DNA of 22,698 nt from JAAYCI01 sp964370045 (GTDB lineage Bacteria; Bacillota; Clostridia; Oscillospirales; Ruminococcaceae), in assembly GCA_964370045.1 (NCBI GenBank), contig CAYJGZ010000024.1:1-22698 (forward strand), in the 5' to 3' direction. This document shows, one piece after another, positions 15,540 to 22,017 of the stretch. The notes beneath the pieces were generated by a model. That model did no database searches. It was given only the letters and a program-made list of their open reading frames with translations, and had not been told where the DNA came from. A program made the position numbers and the translations under genes. How positions within the stretch are numbered: position 1 is the first letter of the stretch; every line of letters begins with the position of its first letter.

Positions 15540-15615
15540 GTGCAAGAAGAAGGCGCTATATCCCCCCGCCGCAGGCGGGGGATATAGCAAAAAATCACCG
15601 CTTTTGCCCACGCCC
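15538..15615 (-). mobile_element. MITE-like element, copy G (one end missing)
   Basis: The segment GCAAGAAGAAGGCGC, then the hairpin at 15555-15588 (GCTATATCC arms around GCC-GCA-GGC), then AAATCACCGCTTTTGCCCAC and GCCC is nearly identical to copy C over more than 40 bp. The left end lacks the expected terminal repeat and merges into the VOC promoter, so it is truncated or diverged there. It sits between two divergent promoters. Confidence 0.72.
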
Positions 15616-15630
15616 GACACCCTGCCGCTG

Positions 15631-15659
15631 TTGACATAAATCTAAAAATGGGATATATT
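15631..15659 (+). promoter_or_regulatory. Sigma-A promoter of the 126-aa gene
   Basis: A perfect TTGACA (15631-15636), a 17-bp spacer and TATATT (15654-15659) lie 38 bp before the ATG at 15697 and 15 bp after element copy G. Confidence 0.85.
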
Positions 15660-15696
15660 GAAAAGCAAGTAATTCACACAAAGGAAGGTGGAAAAG

Positions 15697-16077
15697 ATGG
15701 CATTTTTGAACATGAAAAAAGTGGTTTTCCAAAATGAGTACACAACGCAAGAGCTTTATGATGCGATTAAAGATGTGGAGTTCCCCTTGGGAAAGCCCAT
15801 CCTTGCAAAGCACGGAGCGACAACACTTATTGTTTTCGCCCCAATCAACAAGGACACGCAGATGGTTATCAATCCGGGAAAAATGGGAGATAAAATCAAT
15901 GTGTATCGTGTTATGATTTTGCCGGAAGTGGGGCTTGGCAACCTTGTTGTAAATACCGCAATAGATGCCGTGACGGATAACTGGGCATTTGTGATAAACC
16001 AGATGGGCAGAAATGTTAAAGAGTATAAAAAGTGTGTGGACACCATTGCGGAGCAGCTGGTTAGCCTTGGGCTGTAA
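15697..16077 (+). CDS. Unrecognised cytoplasmic protein, 126 aa
   Basis: I do not recognise this family. The protein is soluble, without signal peptide or membrane helix. It reads as an alpha/beta fold: an N-terminal TTQELYDAIKDVEF helix, a strand TTLIVFAPI, strands VYRVMILPE, then a long helical region from VVNTAIDAV to the end. It has a single cysteine (CVDTIAEQL) and no obvious catalytic motif. A strong promoter, AAAGGAAGG 8 bp before the ATG and a strong terminator 67 bp after the stop show it is a real, independently expressed gene. The in-frame GTG three codons upstream is less likely since it overlaps the ribosome binding site. Confidence 0.8.
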   Translation: MAFLNMKKVVFQNEYTTQELYDAIKDVEFPLGKPILAKHGATTLIVFAPINKDTQMVINPGKMGDKINVYRVMILPEVGLGNLVVNTAIDAVTDNWAFVINQMGRNVKEYKKCVDTIAEQLVSLGL

Positions 16078-16143
16078 CGCTCACATTGTGTGCCGTGCAA
16101 AAGAGTTGAACCGGCATCGCCCTACACTGCATTTCGGATAAGT

Positions 16144-16176
16144 AAAACAGCTTTGCGCAAGCAAAGCTGTTTTTTT
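16144..16176 (+). terminator. Strong rho-independent terminator
   Basis: AAAACAGCTTTGC and GCAAAGCTGTTTT form a perfect stem with a GCAA tetraloop and a run of seven T. It terminates the 126-aa gene and, by symmetry, could work on both strands. Confidence 0.93.
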
Positions 16177-16220
16177 ACTTGCGCAAATATGCGCGGTGCA
16201 CAGAATGGGACTTCTTTTCT

Positions 16221-16582
16221 GCGGAGGATGGGACGTAGCGTTGCGTGCGCAAATCTACCACCCTCGTGCTTGCGCCCTCGTGCCTTTTGCCTAAAAATAT
16301 GCTACAAGCATATTTTCTTTACGGCAAAACCTTCTTAGGGTTCAAGACCCATCCAAAATAAAAAATCTCCCACAGTCTAAAGACTGTAGAAGATTTTTGG
16401 TGCGGAGGATGGGACGTAGCTTTGCGTGCGCAAATCTACCACCCTCGGGCTTGCGCCCTCGTGCCTTTTGCCTAAAAATATGCTACAAGCATATTTTCTT
16501 TACGGCAAAACCTTCTTAGGGTTCAAGACCCATCCAAAATAAAAAATCTCCCACAGTCTAAAGACTGTAGAAGATTTTTGGT
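16221..16582. repeat. 181-bp tandem repeat built on the 3' end of tRNA-Leu
   Basis: Two full units (16221-16401 and 16402-16582) differ at about 2 positions. Both begin with GCGGAGGATGGGAC, identical to the start of the tRNA-Leu gene as read on the plus strand (its 3' end), and end with the tRNA's terminator hairpin and CCA complement. Each unit also has an inverted near-copy of the tRNA T-arm region, GGGTTCAAGACCCATCC (16338-16354 and 16519-16535; 16 of 17 matches to the complement), and a hairpin pairing AAATATGCT with AGCATATTT. No protein is encoded. Confidence 0.92.
16544..16577 (-). terminator. tRNA-Leu terminator
   Basis: The arms AATCTNCNACAGTCT and AGACTGTNGNAGATT pair across AA. 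On the minus strand the stem is followed by a T-run. It lies directly after the encoded CCA of tRNA-Leu and recurs in each 181-bp unit. Confidence 0.85.
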
Positions 16583-16663
16583 GCGGAGGATGGGACTTGA
16601 ACCCACACGCCATAAGACACACGCCCCTCAAACGTGCCTGTCTGCCGATTCCAGCACCTCCGC
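16579..16663 (-). tRNA. tRNA-Leu (anticodon GAG)
   Basis: Read on the minus strand, the acceptor stem GCGGAGG pairs with CCTCCGC, followed by A and an encoded CCA. The D-arm, an anticodon arm CACGT-TTGAGGG-GCGTG giving anticodon GAG, the long variable arm expected for class II leucine tRNAs, and the T-loop GGGTTCAAGTCCC are all present. It reads CUC and CUU codons. Its anticodon is complementary to the CUC specifier of the T-box upstream of leuA. The 3' end is duplicated in the neighbouring 181-bp repeats. Confidence 0.96.
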
Positions 16664-16692
16664 ATATAGCACGGCTTTTTGCCGTGATTTAT

Positions 16693-16721
16693 ATAATATC
16701 ACGCATTTAGCTGTTAGTCAA
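16693..16721 (-). promoter_or_regulatory. Sigma-A promoter of tRNA-Leu
   Basis: On the minus strand TTGACT (16716-16721), a 17-bp spacer and TATTAT (16693-16698) precede the tRNA by 29 bp. A CACGGC/GCCGTG hairpin (16670-16686) lies between the promoter and the tRNA and may mark the 5' leader removed by RNase P. Confidence 0.82.
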
Positions 16722-16906
16722 TATAAAATAAGCTGTTTTTTTGCGTTTTGCAAAAAATGTCGGGAGCGAAAGTGCTTAGATTACTTGCTTTTAGATGTGA
16801 AAAGATATATCATGTAAGTGTATGCAGTGTTGCATTTGGGCACATGTTACGATGTGTGGATTTGGAATATTGTGTACCTAATATAATAGTAAAGGATGCT
16901 TTGTGA

Positions 16907-17707
16907 ATGAATCTTTCCCCCCAAAAAACGCAAAAAACCTCCGAAAAAACCACTGAAAATACTCGAATAAAAGGCCTGCGCCGCATTAAACTGCTTTGCG
17001 GTGGGCTTGCGCTCACATTTATGCTGGCGGCGTGTGGCGGCAGTGCTGAGCAAAGTTCCACATCCGCTGAGTACTCCCCGCCCGAGCAAAGCGAGGCACC
17101 CGTAGAAGTTGTGCGGGAGGAGCCGTTTCGGGATGACATCGACTTTGACGAGCTGAAAGGCACAAACGAGGATGTTATAGCGTGGGTGGAGATGCCCGGC
17201 ACGGTGATTGACTACCCAGTTATGCGCGGCGTGGACAACGCAAAGTACCTCACCACAACGGTGGAGGGCGAGTACGACCCGTACGGCGCAGTGTTTGCGG
17301 ACATGCAAAACCCCGATGACCTGCTCACCGGCGTGAGCGTGCTGTACGGGCACTTCACCCCCGATGAAACATACTTCACCCAGCTGCACGAGTACAAGGA
17401 CGAGCAATACTTTGAGGAAAACCCCGACTTTTTCCTCTACACACCCTACCGGCAGGAGCGCTTTGAGGTGGTGGCGGCGATAACAATAGACAACCGCAAC
17501 ATCCTGTACGAGCGCAACTACAACGACCCCGAGGACATGCAGTACTTTATCGACTGGATAAGCGACAGCGGTGATGAGAACGCTGTTTTGAACGTGGATG
17601 ACCTTGAAGTGAGCGACCGCTTTATGGTGCTGTCTACCTGTGTTGCGGAAGTAGGCGGTGAAACAGAGCGCTTTATCGTGGTGGGCAAGATGATGGAGCA
17701 GAGATAA
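16907..17707 (+). CDS. Class B sortase with an N-terminal lipobox
   Basis: The 266-residue protein has the class B sortase core: VIAWVEMPGTVIDYPVM (90-106), LYGHF with catalytic H149, LSTC with catalytic C245, and the catalytic Arg R255 in ERFIVVGK. Sortases of this class join surface proteins to peptidoglycan or build pili and haem-uptake assemblies outside the membrane. The N-terminus is unusual: after a positive segment, residues 28-43 read as a signal ending FMLAAC, a good lipobox, followed by a Ser/Glu/Pro-rich linker. This predicts a lipid-anchored sortase instead of one held by an uncleaved helix. No LPXTG/NPXTG-type substrate gene lies next to it. AAAGGA lies 10 bp before the ATG, and a TATAAT at 16882 is a candidate -10. 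Confidence 0.92.
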   Translation: MNLSPQKTQKTSEKTTENTRIKGLRRIKLLCGGLALTFMLAACGGSAEQSSTSAEYSPPEQSEAPVEVVREEPFRDDIDFDELKGTNEDVIAWVEMPGTVIDYPVMRGVDNAKYLTTTVEGEYDPYGAVFADMQNPDDLLTGVSVLYGHFTPDETYFTQLHEYKDEQYFEENPDFFLYTPYRQERFEVVAAITIDNRNILYERNYNDPEDMQYFIDWISDSGDENAVLNVDDLEVSDRFMVLSTCVAEVGGETERFIVVGKMMEQR

Positions 17708-17807
17708 AATGCTGCGATTGAGCGATGGATTTGCGGTGCAAAAAGGCGCACGTAAAATATGCAAAAAATACTTAAAAAATGCGCAGAAAAAGCTGAATAA
17801 ATAAAGC

Positions 17808-17836
17808 AAAAAACCCCGAATAATTCGGGGTTTTTT
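17808..17836 (+). terminator. Perfect bidirectional terminator
   Basis: AAAAAACCCCGAA and TTCGGGGTTTTTT pair perfectly around TAA. It ends the sortase transcript about 100 bp after its stop. Confidence 0.95.
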
Positions 17837-17846
17837 ATATAATGCG

Positions 17847-17887
17847 GTGTTTCACCTTTAGAAGGTTGATGACGATATGAAGATATA
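17847..17887 (+). repeat. 41-bp direct repeat, left copy
   Basis: This copy matches 19064-19104 at 40 of 41 positions. It reproduces the last five codons of the oxidoreductase gene (VFHL-stop), the short spacer, and the first codons of the XRE gene. Since no such genes lie to its left, it is a relic of an end-to-start gene junction. Confidence 0.95.
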
Positions 17888-17913
17888 GCCCTTGTTAATG
17901 CGCAAAATTTTGC

Positions 17914-17942
17914 TTGTTTGTAAAATGGCTTTATTGTAGAAT
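17914..17942 (+). promoter_or_regulatory. Candidate sigma-A promoter of the oxidoreductase gene
   Basis: TTGTTT (17914-17919), a 17-bp spacer and TAGAAT (17937-17942) lie about 40 bp before the start. Confidence 0.5.
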
Positions 17943-17983
17943 AAAACTATCAAAAATAGGTAGCAAAAATTGGGAGTGATGTG

Positions 17984-19078
17984 ATGTTACTGCGAAAATG
18001 TACGCTAAAAGGCTTAAAGCTGAAAAACAGGTTTTTTAGGGCGTCCACGTGGGAGGCGCTTGCCGACGAGAGCGGCCACATGACAAGAAAGCTTTTTGCG
18101 GTGCACGAAGCGCTTGCAAAGGGCGGGGTGGGCACTATTTTAACAGGGTATGCGCACGTGATAAAGGACGAACAGCCCAACCCCGGCATGATGGGCATTT
18201 ACGATGACAGCTTTATTGAGGACTATAAGCCGCTCACCGAAATGTGTCACTCGCAGGACTGCAAGATAATTTTGCAGGTAGCGTATGGCGGCTCTATGAG
18301 CGGCCTGCGCCCACCCTCGAAGCTGATATGGGGGCCGTCTGCCGTGCAAAGCGAGGCCACGGGCATCACCCCCACCGAGATGAGCACCGAGGATATACAC
18401 TATTTGCGAGGTGCGTTTGTGGCCGCCGCAGTGCGTGCGCAAAAAGCAGGCTTTGACGGCGTGGAAATTCACGGGGCGCATGGGTACCTGCTAAGCCAGT
18501 TTTTGTCGGGGGATTACAACCTGCGCGCCGACGAATACGGCGGCGGCCTTGAAAACAGAGTGCGCTTTTTGCGTGAAACGGTGGAGGGGACAAGAGCCGA
18601 AGTGTCGGACGATTTTATCGTTATGGCGAAGATAAACTCGCAAGATTTCACCCAAGGAGGCCTTTCGCAGGAGCAGAGCATACAGGCGGTGAGTATACTA
18701 AAGCAGGCGGGGCTGGATGCCGTGGAGGTGAGCGGCGGCAACAGCTGTTCGCTTGTGGTGAATAAAAACAACCTTGGCGCATCACGTACAAAAATCACGA
18801 AGGAGCAGGAGAGCTACTTTGCGCCCTACGCAAAGCGGCTGAAACAGCAGGTGGACATCCCCGTGGTTTTGACGGGAGGAAACCGCACATTTTCCACTAT
18901 GCAGACGCTGTGCGAGCAGGATGGCGTAGACTTTTTTGGCATAAGCCGTCCGCTTGTGTGCCAGCCACAGCTGATAAACATGTGGGCGGAGGATGAAAGT
19001 GCTGTGCCTAAGTGCATTTCCTGCGGAAAGTGCTTTCATAGTAACCCAAAGGGCAAGCATTGTGTGTTTCACCTTTAG
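17984..19078 (+). CDS. Old Yellow Enzyme-type NADH:flavin oxidoreductase
   Basis: The 364-residue protein is a single FMN-binding TIM barrel. Family motifs are NRFFRAST at 15-22, an LQVAYGG strand at 98-103, GFDGVEIHGAHGYLLSQFLS at 157-175 (with the substrate-binding H163 and H166), DEYGGGLENRVRF at 183-195 and VDFFGISRPL near 315-324. The C-terminal tail carries C344, C347, C350 and C360 (CxxCxxC-x9-C), similar to the iron-sulfur segment of 2,4-dienoyl-CoA reductase-like enzymes, but the NADPH-binding C-terminal domain is absent. Such enzymes reduce alkenes activated by a carbonyl or nitro group; the substrate is unknown. The ATG is preferred to the preceding GTG from the position of GGGAG. 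It is followed after 15 bp by an XRE regulator, probably in the same operon. Confidence 0.9.
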   Translation: MLLRKCTLKGLKLKNRFFRASTWEALADESGHMTRKLFAVHEALAKGGVGTILTGYAHVIKDEQPNPGMMGIYDDSFIEDYKPLTEMCHSQDCKIILQVAYGGSMSGLRPPSKLIWGPSAVQSEATGITPTEMSTEDIHYLRGAFVAAAVRAQKAGFDGVEIHGAHGYLLSQFLSGDYNLRADEYGGGLENRVRFLRETVEGTRAEVSDDFIVMAKINSQDFTQGGLSQEQSIQAVSILKQAGLDAVEVSGGNSCSLVVNKNNLGASRTKITKEQESYFAPYAKRLKQQVDIPVVLTGGNRTFSTMQTLCEQDGVDFFGISRPLVCQPQLINMWAEDESAVPKCISCGKCFHSNPKGKHCVFHL

Positions 19079-19104
19079 AAGGTTGATGATGATATGAAGA
19101 TATA
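19064..19104 (+). repeat. 41-bp direct repeat, right copy
   Basis: It spans the oxidoreductase stop and the XRE start, differing from the left copy (17847-17887) at one position. Together they bound about 1.2 kb holding the oxidoreductase gene. Confidence 0.95.
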
Positions 19105-19333
19105 CTGGGATGGCAAATCCAAAAATATAATAGGCGAAAAGGTGCGGATGCTTCGCAAAGAAAGAGCGCTCACGCAAAAACAGCTTGCGGAGAAGCTGCA
19201 GCTTTGCGGCCATGAGTTTTCGGATTTAACCGTACTAAGGATTGAAAACGGGGCAAGGTTTGTGCCCGACTATGAGGTGAAAATCTTGGCGAAGTTTTTT
19301 GGTGTTTCCTACGAGTTTTTGCTGGGGGAGTAG
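19094..19333 (+). CDS. Small XRE-family helix-turn-helix regulator
   Basis: The 79-residue protein is a single helix-turn-helix domain: IIGEKVRMLRKERALTQKQLAEKLQ (residues 12-36) gives the first two helices, and LTVLRIENGARFVPDYEVKILAKFFGVSYEFLLGE completes the fold. The ALTQKQLAEKL motif and IENG-x-R-x-VPDYE pattern are typical of the HTH_3 Cro/C1 family. No effector domain is present. The ATG lies 15 bp after the upstream gene stop, with AGAAGG nearby. It probably regulates its own operon with the oxidoreductase, but this is inference. A terminator follows at 19362. Confidence 0.9.
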   Translation: MKIYWDGKSKNIIGEKVRMLRKERALTQKQLAEKLQLCGHEFSDLTVLRIENGARFVPDYEVKILAKFFGVSYEFLLGE

Positions 19334-19361
19334 GCTTTCGTCGTATAAATTTAGCGAAATG

Positions 19362-19399
19362 AAAAAGCAGGCAAAGCGATGTGCTTTACCTGCTTTTTT
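19362..19399. terminator. Bidirectional terminator between convergent genes
   Basis: AAAAAGCAGGCAAAGC and GCTTTACCTGCTTTTTT pair around a 5-nt loop with one mismatch. It can terminate both the XRE gene and the opposite-strand Big_2 lipoprotein gene. Confidence 0.88.
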
Positions 19400-19433
19400 G
19401 TTTTTGTTGAATATGTGTGGCCTTTTGCAAACG

Positions 19434-20654
19434 CTATTCGCCGCCTGCCTGTCCGCCGTTTGTGCCGTCACCGGGGATTACAATGCGAGAGTAGTGTAGC
19501 CCGCAGGTGGGGCACTGGCCTGCGTCGGTGCCATTGCCGTGGTAGTCGGTACAGTCACGCGGCTGTACGTAGTCGGTCTTTGTGTAGCCGCACCACGCGC
19601 ACACCTGTCCCACCACAAAGTGGTCGTGGATGCCCCAGCAGCACACGGGGCCTGTCGGTTCGGCAGGCTCAGGAGTAGGTGTGGCAGGGGCAGGAGTGGC
19701 AGGAGCAGGTGTAGTGGTACTCGCTGTGGGTGTTGTGATAGTGGTGGCGGTGCTCTGCTGTGTGGGTGCTGTGTACACGGGCACTTCGTTTACCGTGATG
19801 CTGTACACAAGCTCGTTGCCGTAGTTGTCGCTGACTGTAATGCTCGCACTGCCTGCGGCAATGCCCACTATCACGCCCTCCTCGCTGACGGTGGCGATGC
19901 TTTCGTCGTCGCTTGCGTAGCTGTATTGCACATCGCTTGCCTCCTCCGGCAGGGGCGAGGGCGAGGGCGCATATTCGCCGCCCACATATATCCAGCCCTC
20001 GGTGTACTCAAGCGCTATGTCGGTTGCGTTTGTCACAACACTGACGGCAATTTCCTTTTGCGAAACCTCCTCGCCGCCTGCGGTGAGCGTCACGGTGATT
20101 ATCGCATCGCCCTGCGATACTGCGGTAAGTTTTCCGTCGTCGCTCACACTTGCGATGTCCTCATCGCTCGAAGTATAGCGAAGCTCCCCCTGCGCGCCGT
20201 CGGGGGTGATGCTTGCGCTTATGTCGGCGGTGTCCTCGCCGTTCAGCGCAAGCGTGATGGCCTCGCTCGGCACCTCAAAGCCCTTTGCAGGCTGTATCAC
20301 GGTTACGTTTAATACCGTCGTGTGCTCGCCGCTTGCGTCCGAGACGCTCACCTGCGTGCTACCTGCGCCCACTGCGGTGATGCCCTCGCCGCTTGCAGTC
20401 GCAACGCTTTCATCGCTCGAAACCCACGTGATGCCTGCGTCTTGCAGTGCTGTGTCCTTTTCGCTTTGGCTCGCGCCGCCGCTTGAAAACTCAAAAGAAA
20501 CCTGCGGTGTGAGCGTCTCGCCCACCGACATTTGTAGCGCCGCCTCGCTGAGTGCAATGCCCGTGAGCTGTACACCTCCGCACGCTGTAAAAAAGAGCAT
20601 TGCCGATACCCCCAACACAACAGCCATCACTACCGATACAAATGTTTTTTTCAT
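19434..20654 (-). CDS. Lipoprotein with three Big_2-type Ig-like domains and a Cys/His-rich tail
   Basis: The 406-residue protein starts with a type II signal peptide ending FFTAC (lipid-modified C25). Three bacterial Ig-like domains follow (about 29-120, 124-208 and 209-289). Each has the Big_2 signature of a strand such as TYTSSDEDIASVS followed by a Gly-Ala-Gly-x-A-x-ITV strand: GAGSTQVSVS, SQGDAIITVT and AAGSASITVS. Residues 292-335 are a Thr/Pro/Ala linker. The last 70 residues hold C338, C339, H343, H345, C352, C355, C368, H372, C381, C384 and H387, including two CxxC pairs, in a segment that resembles a zinc-ribbon-like module. Big_2 domains usually mediate adhesion or wall attachment. 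The tail's metal binding is inference. It is divergent from a ZIP-type metal transporter. Confidence 0.88.
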   Translation of the reverse strand: MKKTFVSVVMAVVLGVSAMLFFTACGGVQLTGIALSEAALQMSVGETLTPQVSFEFSSGGASQSEKDTALQDAGITWVSSDESVATASGEGITAVGAGSTQVSVSDASGEHTTVLNVTVIQPAKGFEVPSEAITLALNGEDTADISASITPDGAQGELRYTSSDEDIASVSDDGKLTAVSQGDAIITVTLTAGGEEVSQKEIAVSVVTNATDIALEYTEGWIYVGGEYAPSPSPLPEEASDVQYSYASDDESIATVSEEGVIVGIAAGSASITVSDNYGNELVYSITVNEVPVYTAPTQQSTATTITTPTASTTTPAPATPAPATPTPEPAEPTGPVCCWGIHDHFVVGQVCAWCGYTKTDYVQPRDCTDYHGNGTDAGQCPTCGLHYSRIVIPGDGTNGGQAGGE

Positions 20655-20767
20655 TTTGTAAGCACCCTTTCCCTGTTTGGTTTGTTTTAGGCGAAGAAAT
20701 GCGAGGTAAAACTGTTAAAAATTTAGCATTTTTTTAGAAAAAAAAGATGTGTATTTTTTGTGGGCAA

Positions 20768-20796
20768 AGTATATTACTAAAAGTTTCACAATGCAA
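20768..20796 (-). promoter_or_regulatory. Sigma-A promoter of the Big_2 lipoprotein gene
   Basis: On the minus strand TTGCAT (20791-20796), a 17-bp spacer and TATACT (20768-20773) predict a start about 105 bp before the ATG. An 11-bp-spaced direct repeat of ATTTGACTG (20810 and 20821) lies just upstream and could be an operator. The rest of the 315-bp gap holds a TATAAT (20924-20929) for the opposite gene, with no good -35. Confidence 0.75.
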
Positions 20797-20969
20797 TAGC
20801 TTTGGGATTATTTGACTGAAATTTGACTGTGAGTGCCGCCAAAAGAAAAAATGTCCTACTCTGCGGCGGTGCGCCGATGTAAATTCGTCAAAAATTCCAT
20901 GGATTTTTTCTGTGCGGACAGACTATAATGGGGTGAAACATATTTTAATGCGAAACTTGCGGAGGGGTT

Positions 20970-21773
20970 ATGAACAACATACTGCTTGCGTTTTTGCTCA
21001 CACTTGCGGCGGGGCTGTGCACGGGGATAGGTGGGTTTATTGCGCTTTTTGCCAAAAAGTCGAACAGGACGTTTTTGTCGGTAAGTCTTGGGTTTTCCGC
21101 AGGTGTGATGATTTACGTCTCGATGATAGATATATTCCCAAAGGCGCTCGGGTTTTTAACGCCACAGCTGGGGGAGAGGGGCGCAAACATATGGACGGCG
21201 GTGGCGTTTTTTGGGGGCATTGCGTTTATTGCGCTGATTGACAAGCTGATACCCTCCGAGGAAAACCCGCACGAGGCGGCGAGCATTGCAAGCGTAGCGA
21301 AAGATGCGCCCAAAGAGGAGCAAAAGCTGATGCGCATGGGCGTGTTTACGGCGCTGGCCATAGGCATACACAACTTTCCCGAGGGGCTTGCCACCTTTGT
21401 GTCCGCCCTGCAAGAGCCGTCGGTGGCGGTGCCTATTGTCATCGCCATTGCCATGCACAACATCCCGGAGGGAATTGCGGTGGCAACGCCCATTTACCAC
21501 GCAAGTGGCTCCAAGAAAAAGGCGTTTTTGTACTCGCTGGCCTCGGGGCTGTCCGAGCCTGTCGGGGCGATAATCGGCTATGCCATACTCATGCCGTTTA
21601 TGAATGACGTCACCTTCGGCATAATATTTGCGGCGATTGCGGGCATCATGGTGTTCATCTCGCTGGACGGCCTTTTGCCTGCGGCACGGCAGTACGGCAA
21701 GCACCACCACTCCATGTACGGGCTTGTGGCGGGCATGGCGCTTATGGCGACGAGCCTTATTTTGTTTGTGTGA
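20970..21773 (+). CDS. ZIP family metal transporter, ZupT-like
   Basis: The 267-residue membrane protein has eight predicted helices and the ZIP signature motifs HNFPEG (134-139, helix 4) and HNIPEG (163-168, helix 5), which form the binuclear metal site. The cytoplasmic loop between helices 3 and 4 (about residues 95-122) is Glu/Lys/His-containing. Length and motifs match E. coli ZupT, which imports zinc and also other divalent metals. Gene-level metal choice is not readable. A strong ribosome binding site, GGAGGGG, lies 3 bp before the ATG, and a TATAAT is found 41 bp upstream of it. It is divergent from the Cys/His-rich lipoprotein, sharing a 315-bp control region. Confidence 0.93.
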   Translation: MNNILLAFLLTLAAGLCTGIGGFIALFAKKSNRTFLSVSLGFSAGVMIYVSMIDIFPKALGFLTPQLGERGANIWTAVAFFGGIAFIALIDKLIPSEENPHEAASIASVAKDAPKEEQKLMRMGVFTALAIGIHNFPEGLATFVSALQEPSVAVPIVIAIAMHNIPEGIAVATPIYHASGSKKKAFLYSLASGLSEPVGAIIGYAILMPFMNDVTFGIIFAAIAGIMVFISLDGLLPAARQYGKHHHSMYGLVAGMALMATSLILFV

Positions 21774-21980
21774 GGTTGTGGGTGGATGCTTTGTGTGGCA
21801 AAAAAAGCGAGGATAAAAAATAAAGTTCCGCAAAAAACATTTTGAAAACACATAAACTTTCGCCCCTAAACCCCTAAAATTCGCAAAACCTCAAACAAAG
21901 CTACCCATATATATATAATGTAAGCAAAAGCAGCATTTTGAAAAAAGTTGCAAATTTTTCAAAAAACTTTAGAAAAAGTG

Positions 21981-22010
21981 TTGACAAAAGGGTAGCAGGG
22001 GTGGTAATAT
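21981..22010 (+). promoter_or_regulatory. rRNA operon promoter with A/T-rich upstream DNA
   Basis: A perfect TTGACA (21981-21986), an 18-bp spacer and TAATAT (22005-22010) predict a start near 22017. The preceding 40 bp are nearly all A and T, as in UP elements, and include a 10-bp inverted repeat TTTTGAAAAA/TTTTTCAAAA (21936-21964). The rest of 21774-21935 is A-rich with no clear feature. Confidence 0.8.
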
Positions 22011-22017
22011 AGTCAAG

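Noticed and set aside
16090..16338. Plus-strand frame after the 126-aa gene
   Set aside because: It runs through a terminator and into the first 181-bp repeat unit; no ribosome binding site.
16221..16582. CRISPR-like array
   Set aside because: Units are 181 bp and almost identical over their full length, with no variable spacers and no cas genes.
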